Below are positions 1 to 10,839 of a stretch of 64,000 bases of DNA, in pieces. Where the stretch lies: assembly GCA_933207985.1 (NCBI GenBank), contig OW240912.1, forward strand, positions 113,037,214-113,101,213, written 5' to 3'. The DNA comes from Pelobates cultripes (Eukaryota; Chordata; Amphibia; Anura; Pelobatidae). The notes under the pieces are model-generated. The model was not told the DNA's origin. It searched no databases and saw nothing but the letters and a program-made list of their open reading frames with translations. Position numbers and translations under genes: made by a program. Positions within the stretch are counted from its first letter, which is position 1, and each line of letters starts with the position of its first letter.

Positions 1-1149
1 TCACAGTTCAGATGACCTTTTCCAACCCTTGGGCCATAGGTGGCTGCCAAGGGTCATCTTGTGATTAAACCTGCTCTGCAAGTAGCGACAACAGCTATCC
101 GTAAAGGGTCTCTCAAGTATCTTTCAGTTATTTTGTCCCCGTGTCTGATCTGTCTGCTCAGCCCCAATCTACCAAAACATGGCTTAAATATTGTGATACC
201 GTTAAATATGGTGCCTTTTTAAGAACAGGTGATATTTGTGTATGTTAAGTGACCAGTACGTTTTTTAGGATGAAAAAATAAATCAGTTGCAATACTTCTT
301 ATGTAATTTTTTTTCTAACTTGTCAAAAATATTCGGTTCAGTTGTGGCACAAGCTTCTAGACCTTTTTAATCCTTCATCCGTGAATACGTTAATGACACT
401 GAACGAAAATATAATAGATCTCCTATAATAGACTTGTTCATTTATTCATGTTTTACATTTTTCACAATGATTATATTTTTAATTGTCTTCATGTGTTTTA
501 TGCTATGAATATGATTATATTTATATTGGTTACACAAATTCTGTTTATTATTATAATTAATATTATTATCATTTATATTCATCCTTGCATACACAGTCAG
601 GCAATTGATCTAACATTTGTATTTAGTATTTAACTAGTTTTCATAGGGTTCTTGGATTTTAGTGTGTTTCTGTGGGTTATATAATTTGCATTTTAAAGTT
701 TCCCCTATTGAAGGAATTGACTGTTCTATTATTATTTACTTGCTCATTTTAGTTTACTTTACCTCTTTGGTGAAGGTCAGGAATGCGTTAATCCCTTCCT
801 TGCAGTGCAGCCTTTTCGGTTTCCTCCTTTTTTCTCGTTGTTTATTTAATTGCAACGGTGTCTTTAAATAGCAGCTCTGTTAGTTGGTATTCTGCCTTTG
901 AAAAAGTGCAAGTATGCGTAAAATGCGTTAGGCTGTCAAAGTCCACTTTGCTTTCGTTATATTTTTTTGTGGTGTGTATTGCTGTAAATATTAGCATAAA
1001 GCTAAACAAGAATAAAGGAAGCATGTTAACAAACATAAGGGGATTTTTCTACTGATTGTTGGTTCTGTTACAATGTGCCTTGAATCTATCGTTTGTGGTC
1101 AGCTGTCCTTCGGAGCATATTGCTGACATCAACAGGCCTCTCCTACCTA
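1..1149. other. AT-rich non-coding DNA, no recognised gene
   Basis: I recognise no gene here. All open frames are short, low in complexity or begin at random methionines. Around 900-960 a string resembling the conserved part of Penelope-like terminal repeats (a mutated GCGAAACGCGTTAGG-type motif near 915-932) hints at an old retroelement fragment, but this is too weak to call. Confidence 0.5.
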
Positions 1150-1290
1150 CCATTTGGATTCCACACCAGGCTAACAAGGTTTTTGCCTGGGCATTTGGGG
1201 GCAGCATTTTTTGCCCCCCCACCCTCCCCCCGGAAAGTGCTGCCCAAGGCAAATGCCTTGTTTGCCTCACGGAAAATACGTCACTGTGAG
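1150..1290. repeat. Dispersed repeat with AGGCAAATGCC motif, copy 1
   Basis: The segment contains a self-complementary core (AAGGCAAATGCCTTG) followed by TTTGCCTCRYGG. The same core and flank recur at 8806-8888. Two copies in one window mark it as a dispersed repeat, probably a non-autonomous DNA element. I could not assign a superfamily. Confidence 0.55.
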
Positions 1291-1461
1291 GAGTGGCCAG
1301 TAGAGGTATCCCTAGGCTGTAATGTAAACACTGCATTTTCTCTGAAAAGACAGTGTTTACTGCAAAAAGCCTGAAAGGAATGATACTACTCAACAGAACA
1401 AATACCATAAGCTTCAGAACAAATACAATAAGCTGTTCTGGTGACTATAGTGTCCCTTTAA
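1291..1461. mobile_element. TTAA-flanked MITE, right-end fragment
   Basis: The segment carries the paired motif common to this family (GTAAACACTGC ... GCAGTGTTTAC types around 1322-1360) and ends in GACTATAGTGTCCC plus TTAA at 1458-1461. The end matches the terminal sequences at 51075, 56226 and 59457. The left end is missing. Confidence 0.6.
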
Positions 1462-1788
1462 CTTTACCTCAATTTGGGTCTGCAGACCCTCTACTACTAC
1501 TGCGGGACTGTGTTCTGGCCTTGGAGGTCATAGGATGAGCTGGGTTTTAAACTTTAACTAGGTACTACTGCCTTAAATTAATTTATTTGATATAACTGCC
1601 TGATAGTTTTTGTTTTCACTGTAGCTTTTTCTTTTTTTTGTATCAATCTACTATTTTCTCTCAGTCCTCAGTGGATGTTTGCATATCATATTTCGTACCA
1701 TATGACCAAACAAGTGACCTACTAGATGGATCTTGACATCGGACAAATGATTGACTACTCGAATACCATTAATATCTAAAAATTGTGC
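1462..1788. other. Non-coding DNA, nothing recognised
   Basis: This is AT-rich sequence with no open frame of interest and no repeat that I can match elsewhere in the window. Confidence 0.5.
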
Positions 1789-1789
1789 A

Positions 1790-2240
1790 TATATATATAT
1801 ATAATGGAATGAAACGCACTCCAAGGACTTGAGTAATTGAAATAATGGACGGTACGGACTTTCTAATTTTGAGAGACCGGGCGGGCAGGTGCGAGCCGGC
1901 GGTACCCCTGCGACCGGGTACTGCCATCACCATTTGCGCCCCCAGCCCGCACGGCAAACCGCCGGTGCCGCATATGGAGGGTTCCCTCGGGTGGCCTATG
2001 CTGTCAGGGCCACCCGATGGATGTGGATTTTGAGGGGGTCCAGTCAGCGCTGGGCGCTTTAACAGCGCAACCGGGCCCCCTGTGATTACATCACCGAGCT
2101 GGGAGGAAGTGACTGCATGTCACTCCTCCCAGCTAACACTGAGAGCCACGCGGGAGGAAGACCAGGGAGTCAGAGTGGGAACCTGAGCCACCACTGGACC
2201 CCAGGGAAAGTCACCCTCCAGCACCTAAAAGGTAGGAAAC
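1790..2240. repeat. GC-rich island with hairpin, likely dispersed element
   Basis: After a short TA run, 1850-2240 is strikingly GC-rich compared with its surroundings. It contains a clear hairpin: 2099-2113 (CTGGGAGGAAGTGAC) pairs with 2119-2132 (GTCACTCCTCCCAG). A 62-codon open frame at 1845-2033 has no recognisable domain. The style (GC-rich, foldback, next to a TG-rich tandem repeat) resembles the element at 17176-17646. A DNA transposon fragment is likely; a promoter CpG island is the alternative. Confidence 0.4.
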
Positions 2241-2259
2241 AGGAGGGTGACTAAAATAT

Positions 2260-2875
2260 TTTGTGTGTGTTTGTGTATGTGTCTTTGTATGTATGTCTTG
2301 TGTGTGTGTGTGTGTGTGTGTGTCTGTCTGTATGTGTGTGTCTGTATGTGTGTGTGTGTCTGTCTGTCTGTGTCTGTGTGTGTCTGTGTCTGTCTGTATG
2401 TGTCTGTCTGTATCTTTGTATGTATGTGTGTGTATGTCTTTGTATGTGTGTCTGTATGTGTGTGTGTTATGTATGTGTCTTTGTATGTATGTGTGTGTCT
2501 TTGTATGTATGTGTTGTGTGTGTATGTGTCTTTGTATGTATGTGTGTAGTATGTATGTGTGTCTTGTGTCTTTCTGTGTGTATGTGCCTTTGTATGTATG
2601 TCTTATGTGTGTGTGTATGCATGTCTGTGTGTGTGTGTCTGTATGTATGTGTGCCTGTCTGTTTGTATGTATGTGTCTTGTGTGTGTGTCTGTATGTGTG
2701 TGCCTGTATGTGTGTGTGTATGTATGTGTGTGTGTGTGTGTGTCTGTATGTATGTATGTGTGCCTGTCTGTTTGTATGTATGTGTCTTGTGTGTGTGTCT
2801 GTATGTGTGTGCCTGTATGTGTGTATGTATGTGTGTGTGTGTGTCTGTATGTATTTATGTGTGCCTGTCTGTTAT
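2260..2875. repeat. Long TG / TATG / TCTG simple repeat
   Basis: About 615 bp consist almost only of interspersed TGTG, TATG, TCTG and TTTG units. A higher-order duplication is visible: a segment of about 120 bp near 2636-2755 is almost repeated at 2750-2870. Three long overlapping open frames of Val/Cys/Tyr/Leu composition arise only because the repeat lacks stop codons. They are not genes. Confidence 0.95.
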
Positions 2876-2879
2876 AGTG

Positions 2880-3480
2880 GGCTATAGTAAGTAATAGTAA
2901 ATGGGATACATAGCTCAGCCTTCCTACTGGGCATTGCTATAAGGAAGGTTAAAAAATGAAAAAAAAAAGGGGGAAACAAAAGGTGGGGAGGGGAATTGAG
3001 GAGGGAGAGGAGGGGAGCTGACGCACAGATGAGAAATCATATTATGCGCAAACAGAGAAGTCGTCTGAATATCACCGAAAGAGGAGACCTTTGTTTGTTC
3101 CTTACGAAAATCGAACAAGATATCAAATATTTAGTCTTGCAGCATCAACCTCATAGATCTCATTAATCACTAGTAAAGGTAATTTCAATTTACTTTATTG
3201 TTTTCTCATTAAACTTTATAAAGTTAAAAACATTATAAACATGCATTAAGTAGAAATAAAAAGATAAATGTAGGTACATTTTTTTTTTTCAAACCACCCT
3301 CCTTTCTAAAAAATATTCCCCACTTGCGCGAAAACTGGTGGGCGGTAAGGAAATTTTTTCAACCAAAAAGATGCATTAGTGGGCAGTAGGTAGAAAAAGG
3401 TTGACTACCATTGATCTATATGCTACTTTGCCAGACCAGCACCAGGCAACATCACTATCACCAGGAGTGCAAGCCTCTGC
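2880..3480. other. Non-coding DNA with purine-rich patch
   Basis: No gene is recognised. The span 2954-3030 is strongly purine-biased on the + strand (A and G runs). The rest is ordinary AT-rich DNA. Confidence 0.5.

Positions 3481-3483
<3 letters not shown>

Positions 3484-3530
<47 letters not shown>
3484..3530. repeat. (AT)n microsatellite
   Basis: About 23 perfect TA/AT dinucleotide units. Confidence 0.95.
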
Positions 3531-3533
<3 letters not shown>

Positions 3534-3627
3534 TGATGCAATGTTCTTAATTTCTTCCTTATTTTGATACCCTCTAATGTTATCCCATTGCACAAAAAAT
3601 GTAATGAAATAACTAAAGGCTGTAGTC

Positions 3628-3959
3628 CAAGCATGTCAAACTCAAAGTGTGGCACGGGCCACATAAACAAGGCTTAAGTTTATTTGGGCCGCACACACAC
3701 ACACACACACACACTAACTCACTGACAGACACACACACATACTCACTGACAGACAGACACACACACATACAAACACACTGACAGACACACACACACATAC
3801 AGACACACTGACAGACACACACACATACTCACTGACAGACACACACACATACTCACAGACAGACACATACTCACCGACCGACAGACACACACACACTCAC
3901 AAACAGACAGACACACACACAGTCACACTGACACACTGGCCGCGAGTTTGACATGCTTG
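3628..3959. mobile_element. hAT-type MITE, copy 1, with 8-bp target duplication
   Basis: The ends are a perfect 16-bp inverted repeat: 3628-3643 reads CAAGCATGTCAAACTC and 3944-3959 is its reverse complement. The element is flanked on both sides by CTGTAGTC (3620-3627 and 3960-3967), an 8-bp duplication as made by hAT transposases. The interior is an expanded CA / ACACTGACAGAC tandem repeat (about 3692-3935). It has no coding capacity, so it is non-autonomous. A sister copy sits at 19528-20164. Confidence 0.9.
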
Positions 3960-3967
3960 CTGTAGTC

Positions 3968-4229
3968 AGTTATGCTGCCTTGTTTCATACAGAGTCTATT
4001 TTTGAATTTTGGACTATTACTTTGCATTATGAAACACATACCCAGTAACGTTTTTTTATACTTGGGCGGAAAAAAGTTACATCTTCAGCTAAATGCATAG
4101 TGGCATTCTCAGTTTTGGTCTGGCTGGACATTTTTCTGCTACCAAAATCAAAGAGGAACCATACTCAATTCCAGTCGACACCAGGATAAGCAAATCCAAC
4201 AATGATAAGGCTAAAGAAGAAGAAATCTT
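3968..4229. other. Non-coding DNA
   Basis: Nothing recognised. A 78-codon open frame at 4093-4329 runs into the foldback repeat and has no recognisable domain. Confidence 0.45.
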
Positions 4230-4239
4230 CACGCAGTCA

Positions 4240-4394
4240 CAGTGTTCAAGCTACAGGCAGGTTTATAGGGTCAAAAGTGGCAGAGCAGCAACATTTCTAC
4301 CCAGTAGGAGCTTGATAAAGACCTTCTAGTAGTTGGAAACATTGCTGCTCTGCCACTTTTGGTCCAATAAACCTGTCTGCCACTTGAACACTCT
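4240..4394. repeat. Foldback (palindromic) element
   Basis: The left arm from 4240 (GTGTTCAAG ... CAGGTTTAT ... AAAAGTGGCAGAGCAGCAA) is repeated inverted at 4341-4394 (TTGCTGCTCTGCCACTTTT ... CTTGAACAC). The arms are about 55-65 bp with a few mismatches and a spacer of about 50 bp. It is most likely a short non-autonomous DNA transposon. Confidence 0.75.
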
Positions 4395-4850
4395 TATTGC
4401 CTAGAGATATTTGTTCTTTTGCACAGCAATTTAAAATTATAATTTTGGTTTAACTTACCTGCAACAATTTTTTGGTTCCACCACATTATGCATAAATCAG
4501 TTAATGAGATTTACAATGCAAACTAGTTCAAAATGAAATTCAGCATTTAAAGCTCAACTTACCTTACTCATTGATCTAGCACTGGTTTGCACCCGGTAGA
4601 AAATTTCTCTTCAATTCTGCCCCACTGAATCTCTACAGAAAGAATGGAAATTGGTATTTGTGTCTAGCTGTAATTTTCCTCTTACTTATTTACTGTACCC
4701 ACACATATAATATACAGTTTTTCACACCATTAAATGGTCCTTCTTAATATATCATTATTTTCATCATATCATATAATTTACTATAAACAAAATGATAAAA
4801 TATGATGAAAAGAATTTAAAAAAACATTTTTACTAACTTTGACCCCCAAA
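4395..4850. other. AT-rich non-coding DNA
   Basis: No gene or matched repeat is seen. Confidence 0.5.
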
Positions 4851-4993
4851 ATCTGTGACGCATCTACAACCTCCAAAAAACACCCATGCTAAATAGCTTC
4901 TAAATTATGTCCCGAGTTTAAAAAATGTTAACATTTTCTTAGATTTTTTTTGCAAGATATAGGGCTATAAGTACCAGTAGGACATTGCTGTTT

Positions 4994-5053
<60 letters not shown>

Positions 5054-5683
5054 TTACATTTATCAATAGTGACATTGTAACACTGTTATCTGTCATAAAT
5101 CTCTGAATCACACCTCACATGTACATATTTTTTTTAAAGTAGACAACCCAGGGTATTCAATATTGGGTATGTCCAGTCTTTTTTAGTAGCCACTGCGCTG
5201 TGATATGTTTTACTGTTTTGAAACACTAATATTTGTGTCCAGCGAAGTCTCCCTAGTAAAAAAGTGCCCGCCATGTACAGGTTTTGGGGTGTCATGGAAA
5301 GTTATAGGGTTAAATACAGTGCTAGCAAATTAAATTCTCGAAACTTTAGGCCTGGGTTGTCAGGCAGGCCCCTCAAATTGCAATCAATAAAATTACTTAA
5401 TTATGTAAAAATATTACATAAATATGCGAGTAGAATTTAAATATATATACATATTTATATATGTGAAGTCTACGTGTATACTTATGAAATTATTTATGTA
5501 ATTATGTATATGAATATATATATATATATATATTTCATATGTTTTTTTTATTTATTTATATATACATATATATATATAATTTTATTCTAAATATATATTA
5601 ATATCAAAATACAGTTAGAATAAAATTATATATATATCCATTGTAAAGCACTGCGGAATTTGATGGCGCTATATAAATAACAT

Positions 5684-5721
<38 letters not shown>

Positions 5722-6278
5722 AAAATGTTTTTATTATTTATTTTTATTTATTTATATTTTATAATATATACATGTGTAATTTAATTATAAGTGTATTTTT
5801 AATTTCTGTATATATTAATATAAAAATACACTTGGTATGACATTGTATATATAAGCTATATATACATATTATATATATTATATATAGATATATGTATATA
5901 TATATATAAATATATATATATAAAATTTATATACACATATATTTTTTATTTTTATTTTATTTATTAACATTTTTTATTTTATTTTAACAGAAGCAGGGAG
6001 ACTGCCTGTCAGTTTAGGCAGTCCCCCTGGACGCCTATTGCGGACATGTGATCGCTCTTTTAGAGTGATCACATGGCCTGCGGGAGCCTAATTTGCAGCG
6101 GGGGCACTGTCTGGGCTGTCAGGCAGTCCCCCCCCCAGACCGAGAGAAACACCAATCGCTGGCGGGGAAACGGCGGCGATCGGATAGGTAATAAGGATGG
6201 CTCATATTTGCCGTGGACATACCTAGTACCGTTTTTTTGTCGGACATACCTTATACGTCCGCGGTCCTTAAGGGGTAA
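4851..6278. repeat. AT-rich composite repeat ending in a CCTTAAGGGGTAA-type terminus
   Basis: The segment is dominated by TA-rich microsatellite-like DNA (for example 4996-5048, 5516-5535, 5684-5717 and 5840-5940). A GC-rich end at 5985-6278 contains inverted sequence (GTGATCGCTCTTTTAGAGTGATCAC) and closes with ACGTCCGCGGTCCTTAAGGGG. That closing string is a terminus I know from an abundant amphibian repeat. The left boundary is uncertain. The 118-codon frame at 6073-6429 is not convincing as a gene. Confidence 0.45.
5636..5683 (+). repeat. L2/SINE-type 3' tail
   Basis: TGTAAAGCACTGCGGAA followed by GGCGCTATATAAATAA is the 3' tail typical of amphibian L2-related LINEs and the SINEs that share it. 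A related tail is at 58080-58140. Only the tail is present. Confidence 0.6.
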
Positions 6279-6334
6279 TTTCTATTCTTTTCTGTATGCT
6301 TTCTCTATGCTGACTGCCAGGTGCAAAGGAATAG

Positions 6335-6800
6335 GGATGTGCATGGGAAAAATATTCGGTTCGGTTCGGCATTCCGAAATTCGGGACTTCAGGAACTTTG
6401 GAACTTCGGCACTTCAGCACTTGGGGTAAGTGTAGGGTTAGGGTAGGGTTAGGCATAGGGTTGGGGTAGGGTTGGTTTAGGGGTAGGGTTAGAGGTAGAT
6501 TTAGGGGTAGGGTTAGAGGTAGGGTTATGGTAGGGTTAGGAATAGGGTTACCCTACTCCTACTCCTACCCTTACCCAACCACTAACCCTAACCCTACCCC
6601 AACCCCTACCCTCTCCTGTTTTGCCACTTTTCAGAAATCCGAAGCACTTCGGCACTTCCGAAATTCGTCACTTCGGCAATTCTGTTTGGTTCGGCATTCC
6701 GAAATTAGGCACTTTGGACATTCTGAAGCATCTGAATGTCCAAATTTCTGAAATTCGTTCGAATTTGCATTCGGAACGAAACGAATTGCACATACAAAGG
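6335..6800. repeat. Inverted-repeat element with telomere-like core
   Basis: Outer arms: 6335-6420 (TGTGCATGGG ... TTCGGTTCGGTTCGGCATTCC, then runs of CTTCGG-type words) and 6620-6800 (CTTCGGCACTTCCG ... CGGAACGAAACGAATTGCACAT) are roughly inverted. Inside, 6424-6548 is made of degenerate TAGGGT/TTAGGG units and 6549-6612 of the complementary CCCTAA units, so the core is itself a head-to-head palindrome. It looks like a dispersed foldback element that contains telomere-like repeats, not a chromosome end. Confidence 0.65.
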
Positions 6801-7295
6801 AAATAACTTATAGCAATGATTGACAGCGAGCTAACATTGAGGTTCTCAATTGCAGGATCAAGAGAGATGGATTTCTACATTTAATTTTATTCTTCACGCC
6901 TTAGAAATACATATTTCATAAAGATAGGGGATAAGCCAGCATAATATTAAAAAACATGGGAAGTGACAATTTTGCTATAAACACTTACTTCAAAATGACT
7001 AGACAAATAATATATTACTATTATATAATATGATTATAAAATATTAAATATCACAATATATAGTCTCTAATATCAGCTGTAGCAAAGTAATACCTAATAT
7101 AATAAGTATATAAAATCGAATTGTACTCTGAAAAGTGACATTGCTTTGTAAATGATGGGCTGCAGGGACTTGTACAATATAACACCAACCTGGTTACTGT
7201 TTATCAAGCTGGTTAAGTTCCAAAGGTTGAAAGCTCAGACTAGCCCTTTAAATACACTGTAGCTGCAACAATGGCTTTCATCACAGACCCGGAAA
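6801..7295. other. AT-rich non-coding DNA
   Basis: No gene or recognised repeat is seen. Confidence 0.5.
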
Positions 7296-7461
7296 AAGGA
7301 AGTGATTGTGTTAGTGTGAATGTGTGTCTGTCTGTCTAATTCCAGATCAGACAACAGATTGTGTATCAATGCCTCAGAAGTTCCTCTCTTGCTCCTTACA
7401 CTACAGCGTAATGACAGTGCAGAGATATTGCTGGCTGCTTAGTCACTGACTGAAACGGATT
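7296..7461 (+). other. PHTF1: Possible non-coding first exon / promoter region of PHTF1
   Basis: This stretch is less AT-rich than its surroundings, appears unique, and ends in a strong donor (GGATT then GTAAGT at 7462). An ETS-like GGAAGTG lies near 7296-7302. A 5' UTR exon some 8 kb before the start-codon exon at 15192 is expected for PHTF genes. There is no direct proof: no CpG island is visible and a chance donor is possible. Confidence 0.22.
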
Positions 7462-7864
7462 GTAAGTAGCACTTCACGAATTAGACGGAATGCTAGTTAT
7501 TATACTCTGTGTTATTACTGGGGAGTTTCTACCCTGTCTCACTCACCCAGGGTAAAATGCCAGACTGGCACATATTTGGATTTAGAAAGCTCAGTAATAA
7601 GAATTGCAAAACATTTAAAATCTGTGTGTAAAACTGCATGCTATAGGCTTTAAAATACTCACCATACAACGTTATCAATGTATTTCTTTAATATGGCTAT
7701 GATTATATATTCATTATATAAGTAATAAAATGCAATTAAATGTATTAAAACATATACATATATATATTTTTTTTACATTTTTTTTTTAAGTTAGCAGATA
7801 TTGATGTGCATGTATTTCTGAAGATCGAAGACTTTGTAAATTTTTAAACACACTTTATATTCAG
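7462..7864. other. AT-rich non-coding DNA
   Basis: Nothing recognised. Confidence 0.45.
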
Positions 7865-7887
7865 AATATATGTATTCATAGATAGAC

Positions 7888-7979
7888 ATAGATCTGTCTG
7901 TCTATCTATCTATCTATCTACAATACACAAGATGGGTTCATATATCTATCTATCTATCTATCTCCTGTCTGTCTGTCTA
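7888..7979. repeat. TCTA / TCTG tetranucleotide microsatellites
   Basis: Two blocks of CTAT/TCTA repeats (about 7890-7920 and 7940-7962) with adjoining CTGT units are separated by about 20 bp of other sequence. Confidence 0.9.
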
Positions 7980-8469
7980 TTCAGAATTTACCTGTTTTAA
8001 TTCTATATTTCTATCCATGTTAACTCTATGTATAATATATGTATTTGTCTATCTCTGTCTCTCTATTTTGTTTATATTATGCACCTATAAATCTATGTAA
8101 AGTTTCTTTATACAGAGTACTTTGCATGTTCAGATACCTTTGCATTAATTTACATGTGTTTTTTTTTTTAAATCTGTCATTCATGTGTACTGGCTAATCA
8201 TTTGATTCTCTCCTGCTATTTATCTGTTCTCACTTTTAAATGTAATAAGTAACTCGATAATGATTATTTTTCAATTTACAAATTGAAATTAAGAATAAAA
8301 AAAAATGCAATACTTCTATATTCTTCTCTATATTTATTTTAGCCCTGTCTCACTCTGCATTGTAAATAATCAAGCCATTTTAGGACTTTTGACTTCTTAC
8401 CTGGGAGGTATATATAACAATGTGATATTTCCTTTTTTTTTCTATTTAATACATTTGCAAAGTGTTCAG

Positions 8470-8606
8470 AAATCAGTTTTTGCTTGGTAATTATGGGTAT
8501 TGTTGTAAATTGTAAAAATAATTATTTAAACAACTATAGCAGAACATAACATAAAAGAAAACATGATAAAAATGAAAGGGTCCGAATACTTTCTGAATGC
8601 ACTATG
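8470..8606 (+). mobile_element. Tc1-like transposon, right-end fragment
   Basis: The string GGGTCCGAATACTTTCTGAATGCACTAT at 8579-8605 (key words TCCGAATACTTTC and GAATGCACT) matches the terminal inverted repeat of vertebrate Tc1-like elements. The preceding 100 bp resemble the usual 3' non-coding part. The transposase gene and the left terminus are absent. Confidence 0.6.
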
Positions 8607-8629
8607 TTTGTGTGTGTGTGTGTATATAT

Positions 8630-8699
8630 ATATATATAGGTCTTTTCTTTAAATATGATATATATATATATATATAGGTCTTTTCTTTAAATATGATAT
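8630..8699. repeat. Tandem duplication with (TA)n
   Basis: TATATA followed by TAGGTCTTTTCTTTAAATAT occurs twice in a row, at about 8636 and 8675. The period is about 39 bp and includes a (TA)n spacer. Confidence 0.85.
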
Positions 8700-8805
8700 G
8701 TCCACCTTTGTGCAAGTGTTGCAGTCTCTGTTTTATAAATCGAATTGTTACTGAATCTATCTACTCCGTCAAAGAAACAAAAACTGTGTTTGTATTGAAT
8801 CAGTG

Positions 8806-8888
8806 GTGTATCCTGGTTTTGTGCTGCCCTAGGCAAATGCCCCCTGGAAAATGCCGTCCAAGGCAAATGCCTTGTTTGCCTCGTGGCT
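8806..8888. repeat. Dispersed repeat with AGGCAAATGCC motif, copy 2
   Basis: GGTGTATCCTGGTTTTGTGC is followed by two self-complementary AGGCAAATGCC blocks and TTTGCCTCGTGG. This matches 1150-1290. It is likely the end of a DNA transposon family. Confidence 0.55.
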
Positions 8889-10120
8889 AAAACTTCCCTG
8901 TATTGAATTATGTCTATAGGTAATAAAGAGATACTATGCAAATTAAAGTCAGACACGGGCAAGATCCGGGCGTTGTACTTATGAGACAAGACAGAGAAGA
9001 GAGACCTGGTTAAAGGATGCTTTTATGTTTAAAAATAAATATATTTATTTTTTGCCTTAATGCGCTCCTTTGTTGATTTCGATAAATCCCCTTTTAAACT
9101 TATTAAAAAAAAAAAAAATGACTAGCTGTTTGGTTGTTTTAGAAATGTATTGACAAACTTTTAATACAGTTAAATCATCCACCAAACAACTAATTGAGTA
9201 CATTTCTGCATATTAAATGAGTTCCAGCTCAGAAGTCCCAATTAAAAAAGTGAACATGTTTTATGGAGTCTGGGTAAAGACAATGCTACAGTAGACATGT
9301 TTATGCCAAATTCCTTGCAAGGTTTTCTATGCTTTGTTTTTTGTTGTTCTGTTTTATATATATATACACAGCTTTGGAGCATTGCACAGGGTGGAACTAC
9401 CTAAGCAATAAATCCTATCTATAAGAATTTCATATTTTACATTTAACATTGGGCTCTGGACACAGTTGATATTGTTAGTGGTTCAAAGAAAAACTAAAAA
9501 GTGCACAGGATAATATCATTTTCATGTTGTTCGTCATCCAATTTCCAATGGGCATCTTCTGACATTGGAGTGTGCAAGAAGTGTATCCATACTGTAGTTT
9601 ACATTTCTATATTGTTGGATAAACTTTTAAAATTATTTTTTTTCAGTATGTTAAAATATCGCAAAATACATTATATATGAGAGTATCAATATAAAATATG
9701 AATATTAAAATATTTTTCATAATATTAAATATTTTTAAAAGTGTATCCAAAAAATGTTAACTAATTAGAAAAACCTATCAAACAATCTTAAATTGAGGTG
9801 TGGTACCCAGGCTCAAAAATGTTGTTTAAGACGGACTGTTGTAGGGATTTTGTCTGTGATTGGCTCTAGGTGATGTCATTTGTAGATATTAATAGTGATG
9901 CCATTATAAAACTTACCAAATAAGGTCAGGTTTAATGCAAATTACCACGATTCAGGATAGTAATCTGAGATCTTTCCTAAATGTATTTTACTTTTGGATC
10001 CACCAGTCAACATGGCTTCTCATATAGAATTTATTTTTAGAAAGAGATTCAGATTATGAAAATAAATGAGATGGTTATCATTTCAGCATTAATTCATGAG
10101 ACTTGCAGGTCTCCTACAAC
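8889..10120. other. Non-coding DNA, nothing recognised
   Basis: No coding exon or well-matched repeat is seen. There are several short poly-A/T runs and TA tracts. Confidence 0.5.
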
Positions 10121-10121
10121 T

Positions 10122-10250
10122 ATTTATTTATAAAATATTTTACCAGGAAAGATACATTGAGATTTCTCTCGTTTTCAAGTATGTCCTGCATAGTGCGCCT
10201 CGCAGAGCCAAGGTGAAATATTAAGAATTTCCAACAGTAAAAAGAAATAG
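10122..10250. repeat. SINE/LINE-type dispersed repeat fragment
   Basis: AATATTTTACCAGGAAAGATACATTGAG followed by TTTCTCTCGTTTTCAAGTATGTCCTG (10135-10190) is a string I recognise as common in frog genomes. It is probably part of an L2-type retroposon. No second copy in this window confirms it. Confidence 0.4.
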
Positions 10251-10305
10251 TGTAGGCAATACACAAGAGATATTTCCCAAACATCAATAGTTCAGAAGAA
10301 AATAA

Positions 10306-10336
<31 letters not shown>

Positions 10337-10337
10337 C
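10306..10337. repeat. (AT)n microsatellite
   Basis: About 15 TA units. Confidence 0.9.
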
Positions 10338-10839
10338 ACGATCAGGTGGCTTCAGACTCCCTTTCTTAGTATTGATAGATTATATATCAACAAAAGTGTA
10401 CATTGCGAGCATTCTAGTTGTGAATGTGAATGAGGAGTGGACAGCTATGGGAGACTTACCAGACTACTGGGAGATATGTCAAGAAAGTGAAGCACTGTTC
10501 AGTACATTTGTTTCTGCCTGACTTTTCAGGGTACTTGCTACATGCATTGCAATATTTTCAATTCATTTATCCTTGTTCCTAAGGATACGATAGTAGTCTA
10601 TAAGTTACCTGATCCCTATTATGAATATTCACAGTTCAAGGTTCAGTTGGGTAATACCAGGTGCTCCCTGATCATCTAACTTCCTAGCCAGAGTAAGTTA
10701 TTGTTGTTGAGAGATTTAGTCATGCCCAGAATTCCAGTGCTCTGTCCAGGGGTGTAAGTTTGTCTGCAGACAGTAGTTTAGATGCGGTCCTCAGATGTCA
10801 CCTCTCCAAAGCTCAGGCCATGTCCATTTGCAGGACGTC
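10338..10839. other. Non-coding DNA
   Basis: Nothing recognised. Confidence 0.45.

Noticed and set aside
1845..2033. 62-codon GC-rich frame
   Set aside because: No domain, no splice context; the region looks like a GC-rich repeat.
2247..2894. Four long open frames rich in Val, Cys, Tyr
   Set aside because: They are translations of the TG/TATG/TCTG simple repeat, which contains almost no stop codons in any + frame.
6420..6612. Possible chromosome end or ancient telomere fusion
   Set aside because: The repeats are degenerate, short, and enclosed by CTTCGG-type inverted arms like a dispersed element.
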